Shown here: positions 26,132 through 35,448 of the stretch, in pieces
How positions within the stretch are numbered: position 1 is the first letter of the stretch
Layout: the number at the start of each line of letters is the position of its first letter
Source of the DNA: Mycobacterium sp. AZCC_0083
GTDB lineage: Bacteria > Actinomycetota > Actinomycetes > Mycobacteriales > Mycobacteriaceae
Direction of reading: 5' to 3'
Length of the DNA stretch: 64,000 bases
NCBI RefSeq assembly: GCF_014202335.1
Contig: NZ_JACHGP010000028.1
Location: 1-64,000 of the forward strand
Translations under genes and position numbers: made by a program
Notes under the pieces: generated by a model
Seen by the model: the letters and a program-made list of their open reading frames with translations, nothing else
The model's database searches: none
What the model was told of the DNA's origin: nothing

Positions 26132-27094
26132 CTACTGCGCGGCCTTGGCGGCGTCCTTCTTCTTGCCGAACGGCAGCACGTGCACGACGCCGACCACGAT
26201 GGCGCCGACGACCAGGCCGATCACTGCTGAGGCAGCGGTGTTCACCAGCCACGCCAGCACACCGCTGAAGGCACCCAGCGCCTCGGTGGCCGCGCGCACG
26301 TTCTCCTCGGCGTGGTGAACGAAGCCGTACGGCGCATGCCACCCGAGGGTGTCGGTCCCGACCAGCAGAATGTGGCCACCGACCCAGAGCATCGCGACGG
26401 TACCGATGGTCGATAGCGCGGTCAGCAGCATCGGCATCCCCGAGACCAGGCCACGGCCGATCTTCTTGGCGAATCGTGACGAGCGCTGCGTGAGGCTCAG
26501 GCCGACGTCGTCCATCTTCACGATGGCGGCGACCACGCCGTACACCGCGGCGGTGATGACCAGAGCGACGACGACGAGGATGATCAGCCGCGGCACGAAC
26601 GCTTGGTCGGCCACCTCGTTGAGGGCGATCACCATGATCTCGGCGGACAGGATGAAGTCGGTGCGGATGGCGCTCGACGTCATCTGCTTTTCGGCGTCCT
26701 CGCCGACGGCCGAGGTCGGCGCCGCGTGGGCGTCGTGCCCAGTGAACCAGCCCACCACCTTCTCCGCGCCCTCGAAGCAGAGGTAGGTGGCGCCGACCAT
26801 CAGGATCGGCGTGAGCAGCCACGGCACGAACTGACTGAGCAGCAACGCAGCAGGAAGAATGAACAGCAGCTTGTTGCGCAGGGATCCGATGGCGATCCGC
26901 TTGATCATCGGCAGCTCGCGGTCGGCCGTGATGCCGTGCACGTATTGCGGCGTCACGGCGGTGTCGTCGATGACGACGCCCGCGGCCTTCGCGGTCGCGC
27001 GTCCTGCCGCCGCACCGATGTCGTCGACCGAGGCCGCCGCGAGGCGTGCCAGCGCGGCAACGTCGTCGAGAAGCCCGAACAGCCCCGCACTCAT
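26132..27094 (-). CDS. DUF808 (YedI-like) membrane protein
   Basis: A 320-residue inner-membrane protein from the ATG at 27094, preceded by GGTGGGGA. It begins MSAGLFGLLDDVAALARLAAASVDDI and contains ELPMIKRIAIGSLRNKLLFILPAALLLS, both diagnostic of DUF808. Six or so transmembrane helices follow, with EIMVIALNEVAD and a Lys-rich C-terminus (FGKKKDAAKAAQ). The role of the family is unknown. The stop lies next to the end of the convergent small secreted protein gene, and its start is divergent from the NmrA-like gene. Confidence 0.9.
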   Translation of the reverse strand: MSAGLFGLLDDVAALARLAAASVDDIGAAAGRATAKAAGVVIDDTAVTPQYVHGITADRELPMIKRIAIGSLRNKLLFILPAALLLSQFVPWLLTPILMVGATYLCFEGAEKVVGWFTGHDAHAAPTSAVGEDAEKQMTSSAIRTDFILSAEIMVIALNEVADQAFVPRLIILVVVALVITAAVYGVVAAIVKMDDVGLSLTQRSSRFAKKIGRGLVSGMPMLLTALSTIGTVAMLWVGGHILLVGTDTLGWHAPYGFVHHAEENVRAATEALGAFSGVLAWLVNTAASAVIGLVVGAIVVGVVHVLPFGKKKDAAKAAQ

Positions 27095-27224
27095 CGCATC
27101 CCCACCATGACATCGAAGCGTAGCGGGTCTTCCGGCACCGGGATGAATTCGCGACGGCCCATCCGTTCTGGCGGTCAGGGAGCTGTCACACGAAGCCCGT
27201 TGGAACGAAAAGGGAAGGCTGACC

Positions 27225-27980
27225 ATGAGAATCGTCGTAATCGGAGGTACCGGCCTGATCGGGTCGAAGCTGGTACGCGCCTTGACCGAACGCAGTCACG
27301 ACGCCGTCGCCGCGGCCCCGTCGACCGGTGTGAACACGTTCACCGGCGAGGGTCTGTCCGAGGTCCTCGCTGGCGCGTCGGTGGTCGTCGACGTGTCGAA
27401 CTCGCCGACGCTCGACGACGCGGCGATCGAGTTCTTCCGCATGGCGACCACGAACGTGCTCACGGCCGAGAAGGATGCCGGAGTCGGTCACCATGTCGCG
27501 CTTTCGGTGGTGGGCACCGACCAATTGGCCCTGCAGAGCGGGTACTTCGCGGGGAAGCTGCTCCAGGAGAAGCTCATCGGCGACGGTCCCATTCCCCACT
27601 CCATCGTGCACGCGACGCAGTTCTTCGAGTTCGTCCAGACGCTCGCCGACTCGTCGATCGTCGACGGCGTCGTGCGCATGCCACCCGCCTACTTCCAACC
27701 GATGGCAGCCGTCGACGTCGCGGAAGGTGTCGCCATCGCCGCGGTCGGTGACCCGGTGAACGGCATCACCGAAATCGGTGGACCGCAGGCGTTTCGGCTG
27801 CCAGACCTCATCAGGACCGCGCTCGTCGCCCGAGGAGACACCCGCGAGGTCGTCGCAGACCCCACCGCGCTCTACTGGGGCATCGAGCTCGGGGAACGCA
27901 CCCTTTGCCCCGGCGATGGCGCGACGCTCTTCGACACCCGGTTCGAGGACTGGATCCTCGAAGCAGCCGCCAAGGCCTAA
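27225..27980 (+). CDS. NAD(P)-binding atypical SDR (NmrA/YwnB-like)
   Basis: A 251-residue atypical SDR with GGTGLIGSKLVRAL at the N-terminus, VVDVSNSPT and GVGHHVALSVVGTDQL, as in NmrA-like redox sensors and quinone-reductase-like proteins. The YxxxK of active SDRs is present as YFAGKLLQEK. A good ribosome site (AAAAGGGAAGG) precedes the ATG. A strong terminator follows, so it is probably a single-gene unit. Whether it senses the NADP/NADPH ratio or reduces a substrate is not visible. Confidence 0.85.
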   Translation: MRIVVIGGTGLIGSKLVRALTERSHDAVAAAPSTGVNTFTGEGLSEVLAGASVVVDVSNSPTLDDAAIEFFRMATTNVLTAEKDAGVGHHVALSVVGTDQLALQSGYFAGKLLQEKLIGDGPIPHSIVHATQFFEFVQTLADSSIVDGVVRMPPAYFQPMAAVDVAEGVAIAAVGDPVNGITEIGGPQAFRLPDLIRTALVARGDTREVVADPTALYWGIELGERTLCPGDGATLFDTRFEDWILEAAAKA

Positions 27981-27997
27981 TCAAGACCGTCTCGAAG

Positions 27998-28033
27998 GAG
28001 CCCGGTTCGATCACGATCGGACCGGGCTCTTTC
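27998..28033 (+). terminator. Rho-independent terminator after the NmrA-like gene
   Basis: GAGCCCGGT (27998-28006) and ACCGGGCTC (28021-28029) form a 9-bp perfect stem with a 14-nt loop followed by TTT. The 50 bases up to the next ATG probably contain the promoter of the LuxR gene. Confidence 0.75.
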
Positions 28034-28082
28034 GCGCACGGCAAACCGGTAGGGTTCTGTCAAAACCAGACGAAGTGGTGCT

Positions 28083-30863
28083 ATGTCGAGCCAGGGTCGG
28101 GGGCAACGTTTACGGGGTCGGGACGCCGAAGTAGAGACACTTCGGGGCCTGATGGACCGCGCCCGATCGGGCACCAGCCAGGTGCTGGTACTCCGCGGTG
28201 AGGCGGGGGTTGGCAAGACCGCGCTCGTCGAATACACCTCAGAGCTCGCGTCGGGGTTCCGCACCGTCCAGGTGGCGGGGGTGCAGTCCGACATGGAGCT
28301 GGCCTTCGCAGGACTGCAACAACTCTGCGCACCGTTGATGGAGCACGTCGACGAACTGCCCGAACCGCAGCGTGACGCGCTGAACGTCGCCTTCGGTCGC
28401 GGAGTCGGCGCGGCGCCCGACCGTTTCCTGGTCGGGTTGGCCATGCTGAGCCTGATGGCGGCCGCCGCCGATGATCGCCCGCTGCTGTGCGTCGTCGACG
28501 ACGCGCAATGGCTCGACCAGGTGTCGATGCAGACCTTGGGGTTCGTCGCACGTCGCCTGCTGGCCGAGTCGATTGCCATGGTCTTCGCCGTGCGGGACCG
28601 CCCCGACGTGTTGAGTGGCCTGCCGGAACTGGAGATCCACGGCCTGTCGGACGCCGAGGCTCGAGACCTGTTGGAGTCGGTCATGTTCGGCGGGATCGAC
28701 CCGCGCGTGCGAGACCGCATCGTGGCAGAGACCCGCGGCGTACCTCTTGCGATACTCGAAGTGCCTCGAACCGTCTCCGCGACGGAGCTTGCCGGCGGCT
28801 TCTGGATCTCGGGTAAGCGCAATTCGACGGCAGCGATCGAGGAAGGCTTGGTGCAGCGCATCAAGGCCCTTCCCGCCGAGACGCAAACGCTGCTGCTCGT
28901 TGCGGCGGCGGAACCGGTTGGCGACGCGGCGTTGTTCTTGAGCGCCGCAGCGCGACTCGGCATTCCGGTCGACGCGCTGGCGCCCGCCGAGGCTGCAGGG
29001 GTGATCGAGTTCGGCCCCCGCATGCGATTCCATCACCCGTTGATGCGCTCGGCCGCCTACCGCGCAGCCGACTTGACCGAGCGCAGGGCGATACACCGCG
29101 CGCTCGCCGAGGCAACGGATTCCGAGGTCGACCCCGACCGGCGAGCGTGGCATGCCGCGAGTGCCGCGGCCGGACCTGACGATGCAGTGGCCGCCGAATT
29201 GGAGGGCTCAGCCGCCCGCGCCCAGTGCAGGGGTGGCGTCGCCGCGGCGGCGGCCTTCCTGGAACGCGCGACCGTCCTCACCGCGGACCCTGCCCTTCGT
29301 GGATCAAGGGCCATCGCCGCCGCCCAGGCCAAACGAGAAGCGGCAGCGCCAGAGGCGGCCTACGAGCTACTTGCCACGGCGGAGTCGGCGCCACTTTCCA
29401 AGCTTCAGCGAGCTCAGGTAGCGCGGATGCGCGCTCAGATGGAGTTCGTGCGAAGCCGGGGAGGTGCGCCGGGGGCACTCCAGATCACTGGGGCGGCCGC
29501 GCAATTGCTCAGTGCTGCAATGGAACTCGACGGCCTCGACGACGACCTGGCCAGGGAGACTCATCTCGAGGCGCTCACCGCCGCGATGTATGCGGGGCGA
29601 CTCGGTGACCCGGCCGGCTTGACGGAGGCGGCCGCTGCAGGCCGCGCCGCGCTCGCTCGGGTAGATGAGCTGGAGCGACCGATCGACTTCCTGTTGAGCG
29701 GCATGACGCGCCGGATCATCGACGGTCCAGGTGCCGGTTATGACCATCTGCGGACTGCGCTGGATCTCTGGAATGCCAACGCGGAGAAGAGCATCGGGCA
29801 GCCTCTGCATTGGCCATTTCCGATTGCCCAGGAGTCCGGTGCGCACGAGATGTGGGACGACGCGGTACTGCAGCGCATCGCGGTCGACACCGTTCGGCGC
29901 GCGCGTGACGCCGGTGCTCTGGCTGCACTTCCCGCAGCGCTGGCCTACCGGGCAGGCGTCCACGTATACCGGGGCGAATTCGCTTCGGCGGCAACGCTCA
30001 TCGAAGAGGCGAACGCCATCACTGCCTCGACGGGCTACACGCCGGTGAAGTATCACTCGCTGACGGTCGCATCGTGGCGGGGCATTCTCGCCGAGGCGGC
30101 CGATCCGATCGAGGCGGCGGCCGCCAACGGCGCGGCACGGGGTGAAGGCCGACTGGTCGGGGTGACCAAGTACACCTCAGCCGTTCTCTTCAACGGTCTC
30201 GGCCGATACGAGGACGCATTCGTAGCAGCACGTGAATGCTGTGAGTACGAGGACCTGGGTTTCTACGGCTGGTGCCTCCTCGAACTCATCGAGGCCGCGG
30301 CACACATCGGTGACCGGGACACTGCCGCATGGGCGTTGCGGGAGTTCGAGGAGAGAGCCGGCAGCAGCGGCACGGACTGGGGGCTCGGGGCCGTGGCAGC
30401 TGCCAGAGCCCAACTCGCCACCAATGACCTCGCCGACGGTCTCTTCACCGAGGCGATCGAACGCCTCGAGCGGGCCAACATCGGGCTCAACCTGGCGCGT
30501 ACCCGACTGTCCTACGGCGAATGGCTCCGACGGGCGAATCGCCGAATCGACGCCCGGCGGCAGCTCAACACCGCCTACGAGATGTTCACCGGGATGGGTG
30601 CGCAGGGCTTCGCCGAACGGGCCCGCCGGGAACTGGCGGCCACCGGTGAGAAGGTGCGCAAACAGCCCGTCAGTTCCGGTGACGAGTTGACGGCACAGGA
30701 GTCGCAGATCGCCCGACTGGCCGCGGAAGGGCTGACCAATCAGGAGATCGGCGCGCAGCTGTTCATCAGCGCGCACACCGTCGAATGGCATCTGCGCAAG
30801 GTGTTCGTCAAGCTCGGCATCGCCTCGCGACGGCAGCTGCGTGCGCTGTCGTGGGCCAATTAG
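28083..30863 (+). CDS. LuxR-family regulator with AAA/NB-ARC-type ATPase (LAL type)
   Basis: A 926-residue large ATP-binding LuxR regulator. The N-terminal ATPase has Walker A GEAGVGKTALVEY (residues about 39-51) and Walker B LLCVVDDAQWLD. A helical, TPR-like middle part spans about 300-850. The C-terminal LuxR HTH reads LTAQESQIARLAAEGLTNQEIGAQLFISAHTVEWHLRKVFVKLGI. Such proteins activate catabolic or secondary-metabolism genes when a ligand is bound. It converges on the flavin monooxygenase gene (9 bp between stops) at the border of the hydrolase/oxygenase region, which it may control; this is inference. Confidence 0.93.
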   Translation: MSSQGRGQRLRGRDAEVETLRGLMDRARSGTSQVLVLRGEAGVGKTALVEYTSELASGFRTVQVAGVQSDMELAFAGLQQLCAPLMEHVDELPEPQRDALNVAFGRGVGAAPDRFLVGLAMLSLMAAAADDRPLLCVVDDAQWLDQVSMQTLGFVARRLLAESIAMVFAVRDRPDVLSGLPELEIHGLSDAEARDLLESVMFGGIDPRVRDRIVAETRGVPLAILEVPRTVSATELAGGFWISGKRNSTAAIEEGLVQRIKALPAETQTLLLVAAAEPVGDAALFLSAAARLGIPVDALAPAEAAGVIEFGPRMRFHHPLMRSAAYRAADLTERRAIHRALAEATDSEVDPDRRAWHAASAAAGPDDAVAAELEGSAARAQCRGGVAAAAAFLERATVLTADPALRGSRAIAAAQAKREAAAPEAAYELLATAESAPLSKLQRAQVARMRAQMEFVRSRGGAPGALQITGAAAQLLSAAMELDGLDDDLARETHLEALTAAMYAGRLGDPAGLTEAAAAGRAALARVDELERPIDFLLSGMTRRIIDGPGAGYDHLRTALDLWNANAEKSIGQPLHWPFPIAQESGAHEMWDDAVLQRIAVDTVRRARDAGALAALPAALAYRAGVHVYRGEFASAATLIEEANAITASTGYTPVKYHSLTVASWRGILAEAADPIEAAAANGAARGEGRLVGVTKYTSAVLFNGLGRYEDAFVAARECCEYEDLGFYGWCLLELIEAAAHIGDRDTAAWALREFEERAGSSGTDWGLGAVAAARAQLATNDLADGLFTEAIERLERANIGLNLARTRLSYGEWLRRANRRIDARRQLNTAYEMFTGMGAQGFAERARRELAATGEKVRKQPVSSGDELTAQESQIARLAAEGLTNQEIGAQLFISAHTVEWHLRKVFVKLGIASRRQLRALSWAN

Positions 30864-30872
30864 GCAGCGGTT

Positions 30873-32270
30873 TCACCTCTGAAGTCGTGCCAGCTGTCGC
30901 AGATGCTCGACCTGCTCGCCGTTCCGTGCTCCGGTGATCAACGCCTTGGCGATTCTCAGGAGGATGGATGGCCGGAACAGCCGTACGGGTGCGTCGAGCA
31001 TCCACGCGACGCGGAAGAACTGCTGTGCTACCGCCGGGTCGGTTTCGGTGGCGGTCAAGACGGCATCCATGTAGGTGTTGATGATCCGCGTTGACAGCGG
31101 CCGCCGACCCTCGACCTGCGGCAGCGCCAAGTCCGAACCGACCGCCGTCCGCCAGGCCACCTGAATGGTCTTGGCCGATTCACCGAAGAACCGCCGGGGC
31201 AGATCCAAGTCGCCAACGCTCAGACACTTGCCAAGGACCTCGGCCTCGGCCGCCGCGACGGTCATGCCCTGCCCGTATATCGGGTTGAAGCTGCAGACGG
31301 CGTCACCGAGCACCAGCAGTCCGTCCGGGGTGCGGGCGAGCTGGTCGTAGCGCCTCCACCGGTTGGATGGAATCCGGTGATGGACCACGTCCCCCAGAGG
31401 TTCACCCGCGCGGATCGCGTCAAGCGCGTGACGTGGCGCGAACTCCGCGATGAACTCGAGCAATTCGGCACGATCCGACGGGGGTTGCTGGCCGCCGAGA
31501 GTGCCTCCCAGTACCAGGTAGGTGTCGTTCTCCACCGCGAACATCGCAAAGGTGGTGGGCCGGCTGGCGACGGGATTGACCGTCAGCACCAATTCGCGCA
31601 GCATGCCGGGCGGAACACGTACGGGCATGGTGGCATACGCGATGCGCATCTCGAGTTCCTCGACTGGCGGCCGGACGTATCCGAATTCCTCGAGGAACAC
31701 CGGCGCCCGCGAGCCGCGGCCGGTGGCGTCGATGATGAGGTCTGTGGTCAGCAGCGTCTCGCCATCATCACCCTGCCGCGCGAGCCGAGCCCCGGTGATG
31801 CGGTTGGCGTCGGTATCGGCCGTCAAGCCCACGACGTCGTGGCCCTCGAGAAACTCAACGTTCGGAATGGCGCGCACAGCCTTTCGCACGCTGAACTCCA
31901 ACAGCGGTCGGCTCACGTGGTAGTCCACCAGCGAGGTGGGGTCCGGCACGGTCGCCGAACGCACCATGAGATGTCCGCCGAATGTGGACCAGAATCTCGA
32001 AAGGTCGCCGTCGTCCCACTTCACCGCTCCGTCGGTGACGAGTTGGTCGAAGAACCCAGGAAAGAGCTCGCCGACGATCTGCACGCCCTTGCCGAGCAAG
32101 ACGTGCGGATGTCGGTCCTGGGGCACTCCACGGCGATTCATCGGAGCATGGGGCAGAACGTCGCGTTCGACAACGGTGACCACACGAAAGAAGTCGGCAA
32201 GTACACGTGCGGCGAGGAGGCCGCCCATGCTCGCGCCGAGGACGACTGCTCTGTCACGACTCTCGGGCAT
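30873..32270 (-). CDS. FAD-dependent monooxygenase (class A flavoprotein-like)
   Basis: A 465-residue flavoprotein related to UbiH/geranylgeranyl-reductase enzymes. The dinucleotide motif is VVLGASMGGLLAARVLADFFRVVTVVERD (Gly-Ala-Ser-Met-Gly-Gly, a variant of GxGxxG), the middle region has DLIIDATGRGSRAP (DG-type motif), and FAD ribityl binding is LVLGDAVCSFNPIYGQGM. The ATG at 32270 follows AAAGGAATTGA. It should hydroxylate or epoxidise a substrate, or oxidise it without oxygen. Two broken copies of the 5' end of a closely related gene lie at 37914-38030 and 41496-41575. Confidence 0.88.
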   Translation of the reverse strand: MPESRDRAVVLGASMGGLLAARVLADFFRVVTVVERDVLPHAPMNRRGVPQDRHPHVLLGKGVQIVGELFPGFFDQLVTDGAVKWDDGDLSRFWSTFGGHLMVRSATVPDPTSLVDYHVSRPLLEFSVRKAVRAIPNVEFLEGHDVVGLTADTDANRITGARLARQGDDGETLLTTDLIIDATGRGSRAPVFLEEFGYVRPPVEELEMRIAYATMPVRVPPGMLRELVLTVNPVASRPTTFAMFAVENDTYLVLGGTLGGQQPPSDRAELLEFIAEFAPRHALDAIRAGEPLGDVVHHRIPSNRWRRYDQLARTPDGLLVLGDAVCSFNPIYGQGMTVAAAEAEVLGKCLSVGDLDLPRRFFGESAKTIQVAWRTAVGSDLALPQVEGRRPLSTRIINTYMDAVLTATETDPAVAQQFFRVAWMLDAPVRLFRPSILLRIAKALITGARNGEQVEHLRQLARLQR

Positions 32271-32385
32271 TCAATTCCTTTGCTGGTGAGACGAATTGGC
32301 GAAAGCGGTCGCGGTGCTGCATTGATTGCGCTCTGGTGCGTCAGCCGATTCATCCCCGACTGGTGAAAGGCCTTGTGCAACAGCG

Positions 32386-33114
32386 CTACATCTGCTCCTT
32401 TGCCGCATCGATCAGCGCGGCAGCCAAGAGGTCCGGGTGGGTCAGCATGGCCTCGTGCGGGCCGTCGCATTCCAGAAGGCGAGGTTGATCCAGGCGGCCG
32501 GCCATGGCGCGGTAAAGCTCTTGGGGAACTGCCTGATCATGGCGCAGGAAGACATAGCTAGACGGCAGCGCCGCACTCCAGAATCGGGGCAACGAGACGG
32601 GTTCGCTGATCCATCCGAAGGGCACGGGGACGAGCTTGCTGGTGGCGGTGGCGATGTCGTGCTCTGAGGCGCCGTTCATGAAGTGCTCCGACCACGTCTG
32701 TGGATCGATCGCTACTGTCTGATCTGCGCTATATCGGGCAGCGAGACCGGAACTCTCGACGAATGGCGCGGGCAGCACGTCGTTGATGGCTTCCCCGTCG
32801 TGCAGCACCCACGCGTCGACGAAGACGATGCGGCGCGTTTGCTGGGCCAGCCGGTCCGCGGCGTACTGCGCGACCGGGCCGCCACCACTGTGGCCGACCA
32901 GCACCAAATCCCGTAGGTCGTGCTGTCTGACCGCGTCGACCAGTCCGTCACCAATCGCCGTGAGATTGACCCCGACCCGATCAACCGCGACACCCTGCTC
33001 GCTGCCACGAAGGGTGGGCGCGAAGACTTCATGCCCCGCCGAACGTAAGGCTGCCGACACGGCGTCCCAGCACCAACCGCCCTGCCAGCCCCCATGCACG
33101 AGTACGAACTGCAT
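32386..33114 (-). CDS. Alpha/beta hydrolase (methylesterase/hydroxynitrile-lyase-like)
   Basis: A 242-residue soluble hydrolase. It opens FVLVHGGWQGGWCWDAV (oxyanion HGG), has the nucleophile elbow VLVGHSGGGPVAQ, and a catalytic His in CDGPHEAMLTHPDLL. The pattern is of the PF12697 esterase group that includes plant methyl esterases. GGGAGG precedes the ATG. It is one of four alpha/beta hydrolases in 4 kb; the next one upstream is 43 bp away, so they may be co-transcribed. The substrate is unknown. Confidence 0.87.
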   Translation of the reverse strand: MQFVLVHGGWQGGWCWDAVSAALRSAGHEVFAPTLRGSEQGVAVDRVGVNLTAIGDGLVDAVRQHDLRDLVLVGHSGGGPVAQYAADRLAQQTRRIVFVDAWVLHDGEAINDVLPAPFVESSGLAARYSADQTVAIDPQTWSEHFMNGASEHDIATATSKLVPVPFGWISEPVSLPRFWSAALPSSYVFLRHDQAVPQELYRAMAGRLDQPRLLECDGPHEAMLTHPDLLAAALIDAAKEQM

Positions 33115-33157
33115 CCCGCCTCCCTTCTTCGCGATGAATCAGGTCTTCGTTCGTCTC

Positions 33158-33889
33158 TCAGTCCCGACCGGCGAGCTCCAACTTGATCGCCAGTAGCGCT
33201 GGGTTGGTGTAGAACACCTCGTGCGACCCTTCCATGGTCACCAATCTGAAAATCCCGAGTCTGCGGGCATTGGCGAGCCAGCCAACCTGCGGATCTCCCG
33301 GCGGAAAGGAACCGTCGTCGTGGCACAGAACATAGCTGCGGGGGACCGTCGTCAGCTCGTAAAACGCCTTCATGTCAAGCTTTTCGACAATCGGGCCAAG
33401 GGGCTCGGGATTCAGCATGCTGTAGGTCTCCTGAGCCCGTTCCAAGTCGGCGTCGCCGATGAAGGCGTCTCGAAAAATCTCGAAGGGCAGCATGACGGTG
33501 TTGTCTCCCGACTGCTCGGCGAGTATGGGAAACAGCTCTTGAAACGCGACGGGTGCGTTATCCAACACGCTTGTCCCGTCCTCGGGGACGAAAGCGTTCA
33601 AAAACACCAGTCGCCGCACCTTTTCGGGTGTCTTTGCAGCTAGACGGGCAATGACGCTACCCGCAAAACTGTGCCCGACCAGAACGAAGTTGGTGAGGCC
33701 GTGTTGGCCGATGTAATCGGCGACGGACGCGACACAGTCATCGTGACTGACGTCGCGATCGACGCCTTCTCCGTGGCCCGCCATGGTCGGGCAATGGACC
33801 TGGTGTCCCCGTTGCCGTAGGTGCTCAGCGACATCTGCCCATGCGTCCCCGTCATGACACGAGCCGTGCACAAGAATGTAAGTAGACAT
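33158..33889 (-). CDS. Alpha/beta hydrolase
   Basis: A 243-residue hydrolase from the ATG at 33889 (GGAAA upstream); the longer reading begins with TTG. It has YILVHGSCHDGDAWADV, nucleophile FVLVGHSFAGSVIARLA and the His in TMEGSHEVFYTNP, and so belongs to the same group as its downstream neighbour, with which it shares overall layout but modest identity. The 79 bp upstream contain TGTTGGTG and TGTCGGCG, which resemble half-sites seen at 36394-36424. Probably an esterase of a ring-cleavage or ester catabolic route. Confidence 0.87.
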   Translation of the reverse strand: MSTYILVHGSCHDGDAWADVAEHLRQRGHQVHCPTMAGHGEGVDRDVSHDDCVASVADYIGQHGLTNFVLVGHSFAGSVIARLAAKTPEKVRRLVFLNAFVPEDGTSVLDNAPVAFQELFPILAEQSGDNTVMLPFEIFRDAFIGDADLERAQETYSMLNPEPLGPIVEKLDMKAFYELTTVPRSYVLCHDDGSFPPGDPQVGWLANARRLGIFRLVTMEGSHEVFYTNPALLAIKLELAGRD

Positions 33890-33968
33890 TTTGATTTCCA
33901 ATCGTCTGTTGGTGGTGGTATGTATGTGCTCACTGTCGGCGGCATGGAGAATTGGAAGCCGGGCTTGC

Positions 33969-34508
33969 TCATGATTCGGTGAGAGCGGCAGGCACGGGGG
34001 CGTCGAGGTGCTTGAGCAACGCCGCGAGCTTGTGGTCCAATTCCCTTCCTACCTTGGTGATTTGGGGAGTGTTGAAGCTGCCGAACTGGGTGCTCGGTCG
34101 GTCGAAGGAGAACCACGTGCCATGGTCGGCGTCTTCCACAATGACGGTACGTAGCGGGGCGTGGAGCATGATGCCTGGGTTGTAGCGATACATTCTTTGG
34201 GCAATGGTGTGATTGCCCATGAGGTACGCGACGCAGCGGCCGCGCTCTCCGGCCAGGCCCATGAGCGAGGTGAATTCGCGGGACCAGTAGGCGATGAAGT
34301 CGTGTGGCGCGTTCTCTGCGGTCGCATCCAGAATTGTCTGCCAGTCGACACCCTCCTCGATGAGGGTGTCGAACCGATCGGTCTGGAACTCCGGTACCGC
34401 TCGCTCGTAGCGATCCCTGAAACCATCAAACGAGTCGTCGATCTGGATCGTCAACCGGTCGACCCGATATGAGATCGTTTCGATTGAGCCATTGAATGAT
34501 TCAGCCAT
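33969..34508 (-). CDS. DUF302-family protein
   Basis: A 179-residue protein. The C-terminal half, YLMGNHTIAQRMYRYNPGIMLHAPLRTVIVED plus DHGTWFSFDRPS, is the DUF302 (TT1751-like) fold: the family pattern is GNP...adp...aLPLR...Yed.dG. The N-terminal half has weaker similarity (YRVDRLTIQIDDSFDGFRDRYE). DUF302 proteins are small alpha/beta barrels of unknown function, sometimes fused to transporters or near redox genes. It lies between two alpha/beta hydrolase genes on the same strand, 13 bp after the secreted one. Confidence 0.7.
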   Translation of the reverse strand: MAESFNGSIETISYRVDRLTIQIDDSFDGFRDRYERAVPEFQTDRFDTLIEEGVDWQTILDATAENAPHDFIAYWSREFTSLMGLAGERGRCVAYLMGNHTIAQRMYRYNPGIMLHAPLRTVIVEDADHGTWFSFDRPSTQFGSFNTPQITKVGRELDHKLAALLKHLDAPVPAALTES

Positions 34509-34521
34509 GGGTATCTCCGGT

Positions 34522-35364
34522 TCAGTGCACGGATGCGATTGCGGATTCGATCACCTGTGTGACGGCTTCGGGATGTGAGACCAGTGTCAGGTGTGAGCCC
34601 CCGTTGAAGCGGGTGACCTGTGAGTGTGCTCGTTCGGCCATGGCGGATTCTGAGTCAGGGGTGATGACCTGGTCTCCGCTACTGATGAAGTACCAGGATG
34701 GAATCTCCTTCCACGCAGCATTCTTGGACGGCGTGAACAATGCGGCCATCGAGGCTGCCCGCTGGCTGGCCCAGGCTCGGGTAGCGAGGTCGGGCGGAAG
34801 ATCGTTTCCGAAGTGCTGAAGGAAGATGTCCTTCTTCAGATAGAGCTCCGCTGCTCCGTCGGGTCCATCGGAAGAGGGTACGGGGTCGAATAATTCGGCT
34901 GCGGGTCTGGTCAGCACCGAGTTGGCTCCGCTGAGCGAGGCAGTCGTCTCGCCGACGTCGGGAGCTGCGGCGTCGACATAGACCAGTGCTTTGACGTTGG
35001 GATTGCCCTCGGCGGCGTTCGTGATGACCGATCCGCCGTAGGAATGCCCGACCAATACGATCGGTCCGCTCAGAGTGGCGAGGAAGTCCTTCACCGATTG
35101 GGTGTCGGTGTCGAGGTTTTCCAACGGATTGGCGATCGCGCGGGCGTCGTATCCCTGCTTCTGCAACGCCGCGACTTCGCCGCCCCAACTCGACGCGTCG
35201 GCAAAGGCGCCGTGGACCAGAACGATGGTGGGCTTGACGCCGCCCGGTGGGGGCGCGGCCGGTTCAGCAGCGGCGGTGGGCGCTGGGCCCAACATGGCCC
35301 ATGCCATCGCTGCGGCGCTGGCGCATGCCGCCACTCGCATGGTTCGTTTCGAACTGAAAGTCAT
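34522..35364 (-). CDS. Secreted alpha/beta hydrolase
   Basis: A 280-residue exported hydrolase from the ATG at 35364, preceded by GGAAG. The signal peptide (KRTMRVAACASAAAMAWAMLGPAPTAAA) ends near residue 33. It has PTIVLVHGAFADASSWGGEV, the nucleophile in IVLVGHSYGGSVITNAAEG and the His in GGSHLTLVSHPEAV. A very similar paralogue, with a lipoprotein signal instead, lies at 56471-57343. Members are tributyrin-type esterases or C-C hydrolases. Being exported, it probably acts on an extracellular ester, with the cytoplasmic hydrolases nearby taking later steps. Confidence 0.88.
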   Translation of the reverse strand: MTFSSKRTMRVAACASAAAMAWAMLGPAPTAAAEPAAPPPGGVKPTIVLVHGAFADASSWGGEVAALQKQGYDARAIANPLENLDTDTQSVKDFLATLSGPIVLVGHSYGGSVITNAAEGNPNVKALVYVDAAAPDVGETTASLSGANSVLTRPAAELFDPVPSSDGPDGAAELYLKKDIFLQHFGNDLPPDLATRAWASQRAASMAALFTPSKNAAWKEIPSWYFISSGDQVITPDSESAMAERAHSQVTRFNGGSHLTLVSHPEAVTQVIESAIASVH

Positions 35365-35448
35365 CAGTACTTCCAATCTGCTTGAGGTGTAGGCCAATTC
35401 GCATTGGCGGTCATCGACGCGGTACCGCAGCAAGCTGCTGCAAGGCGA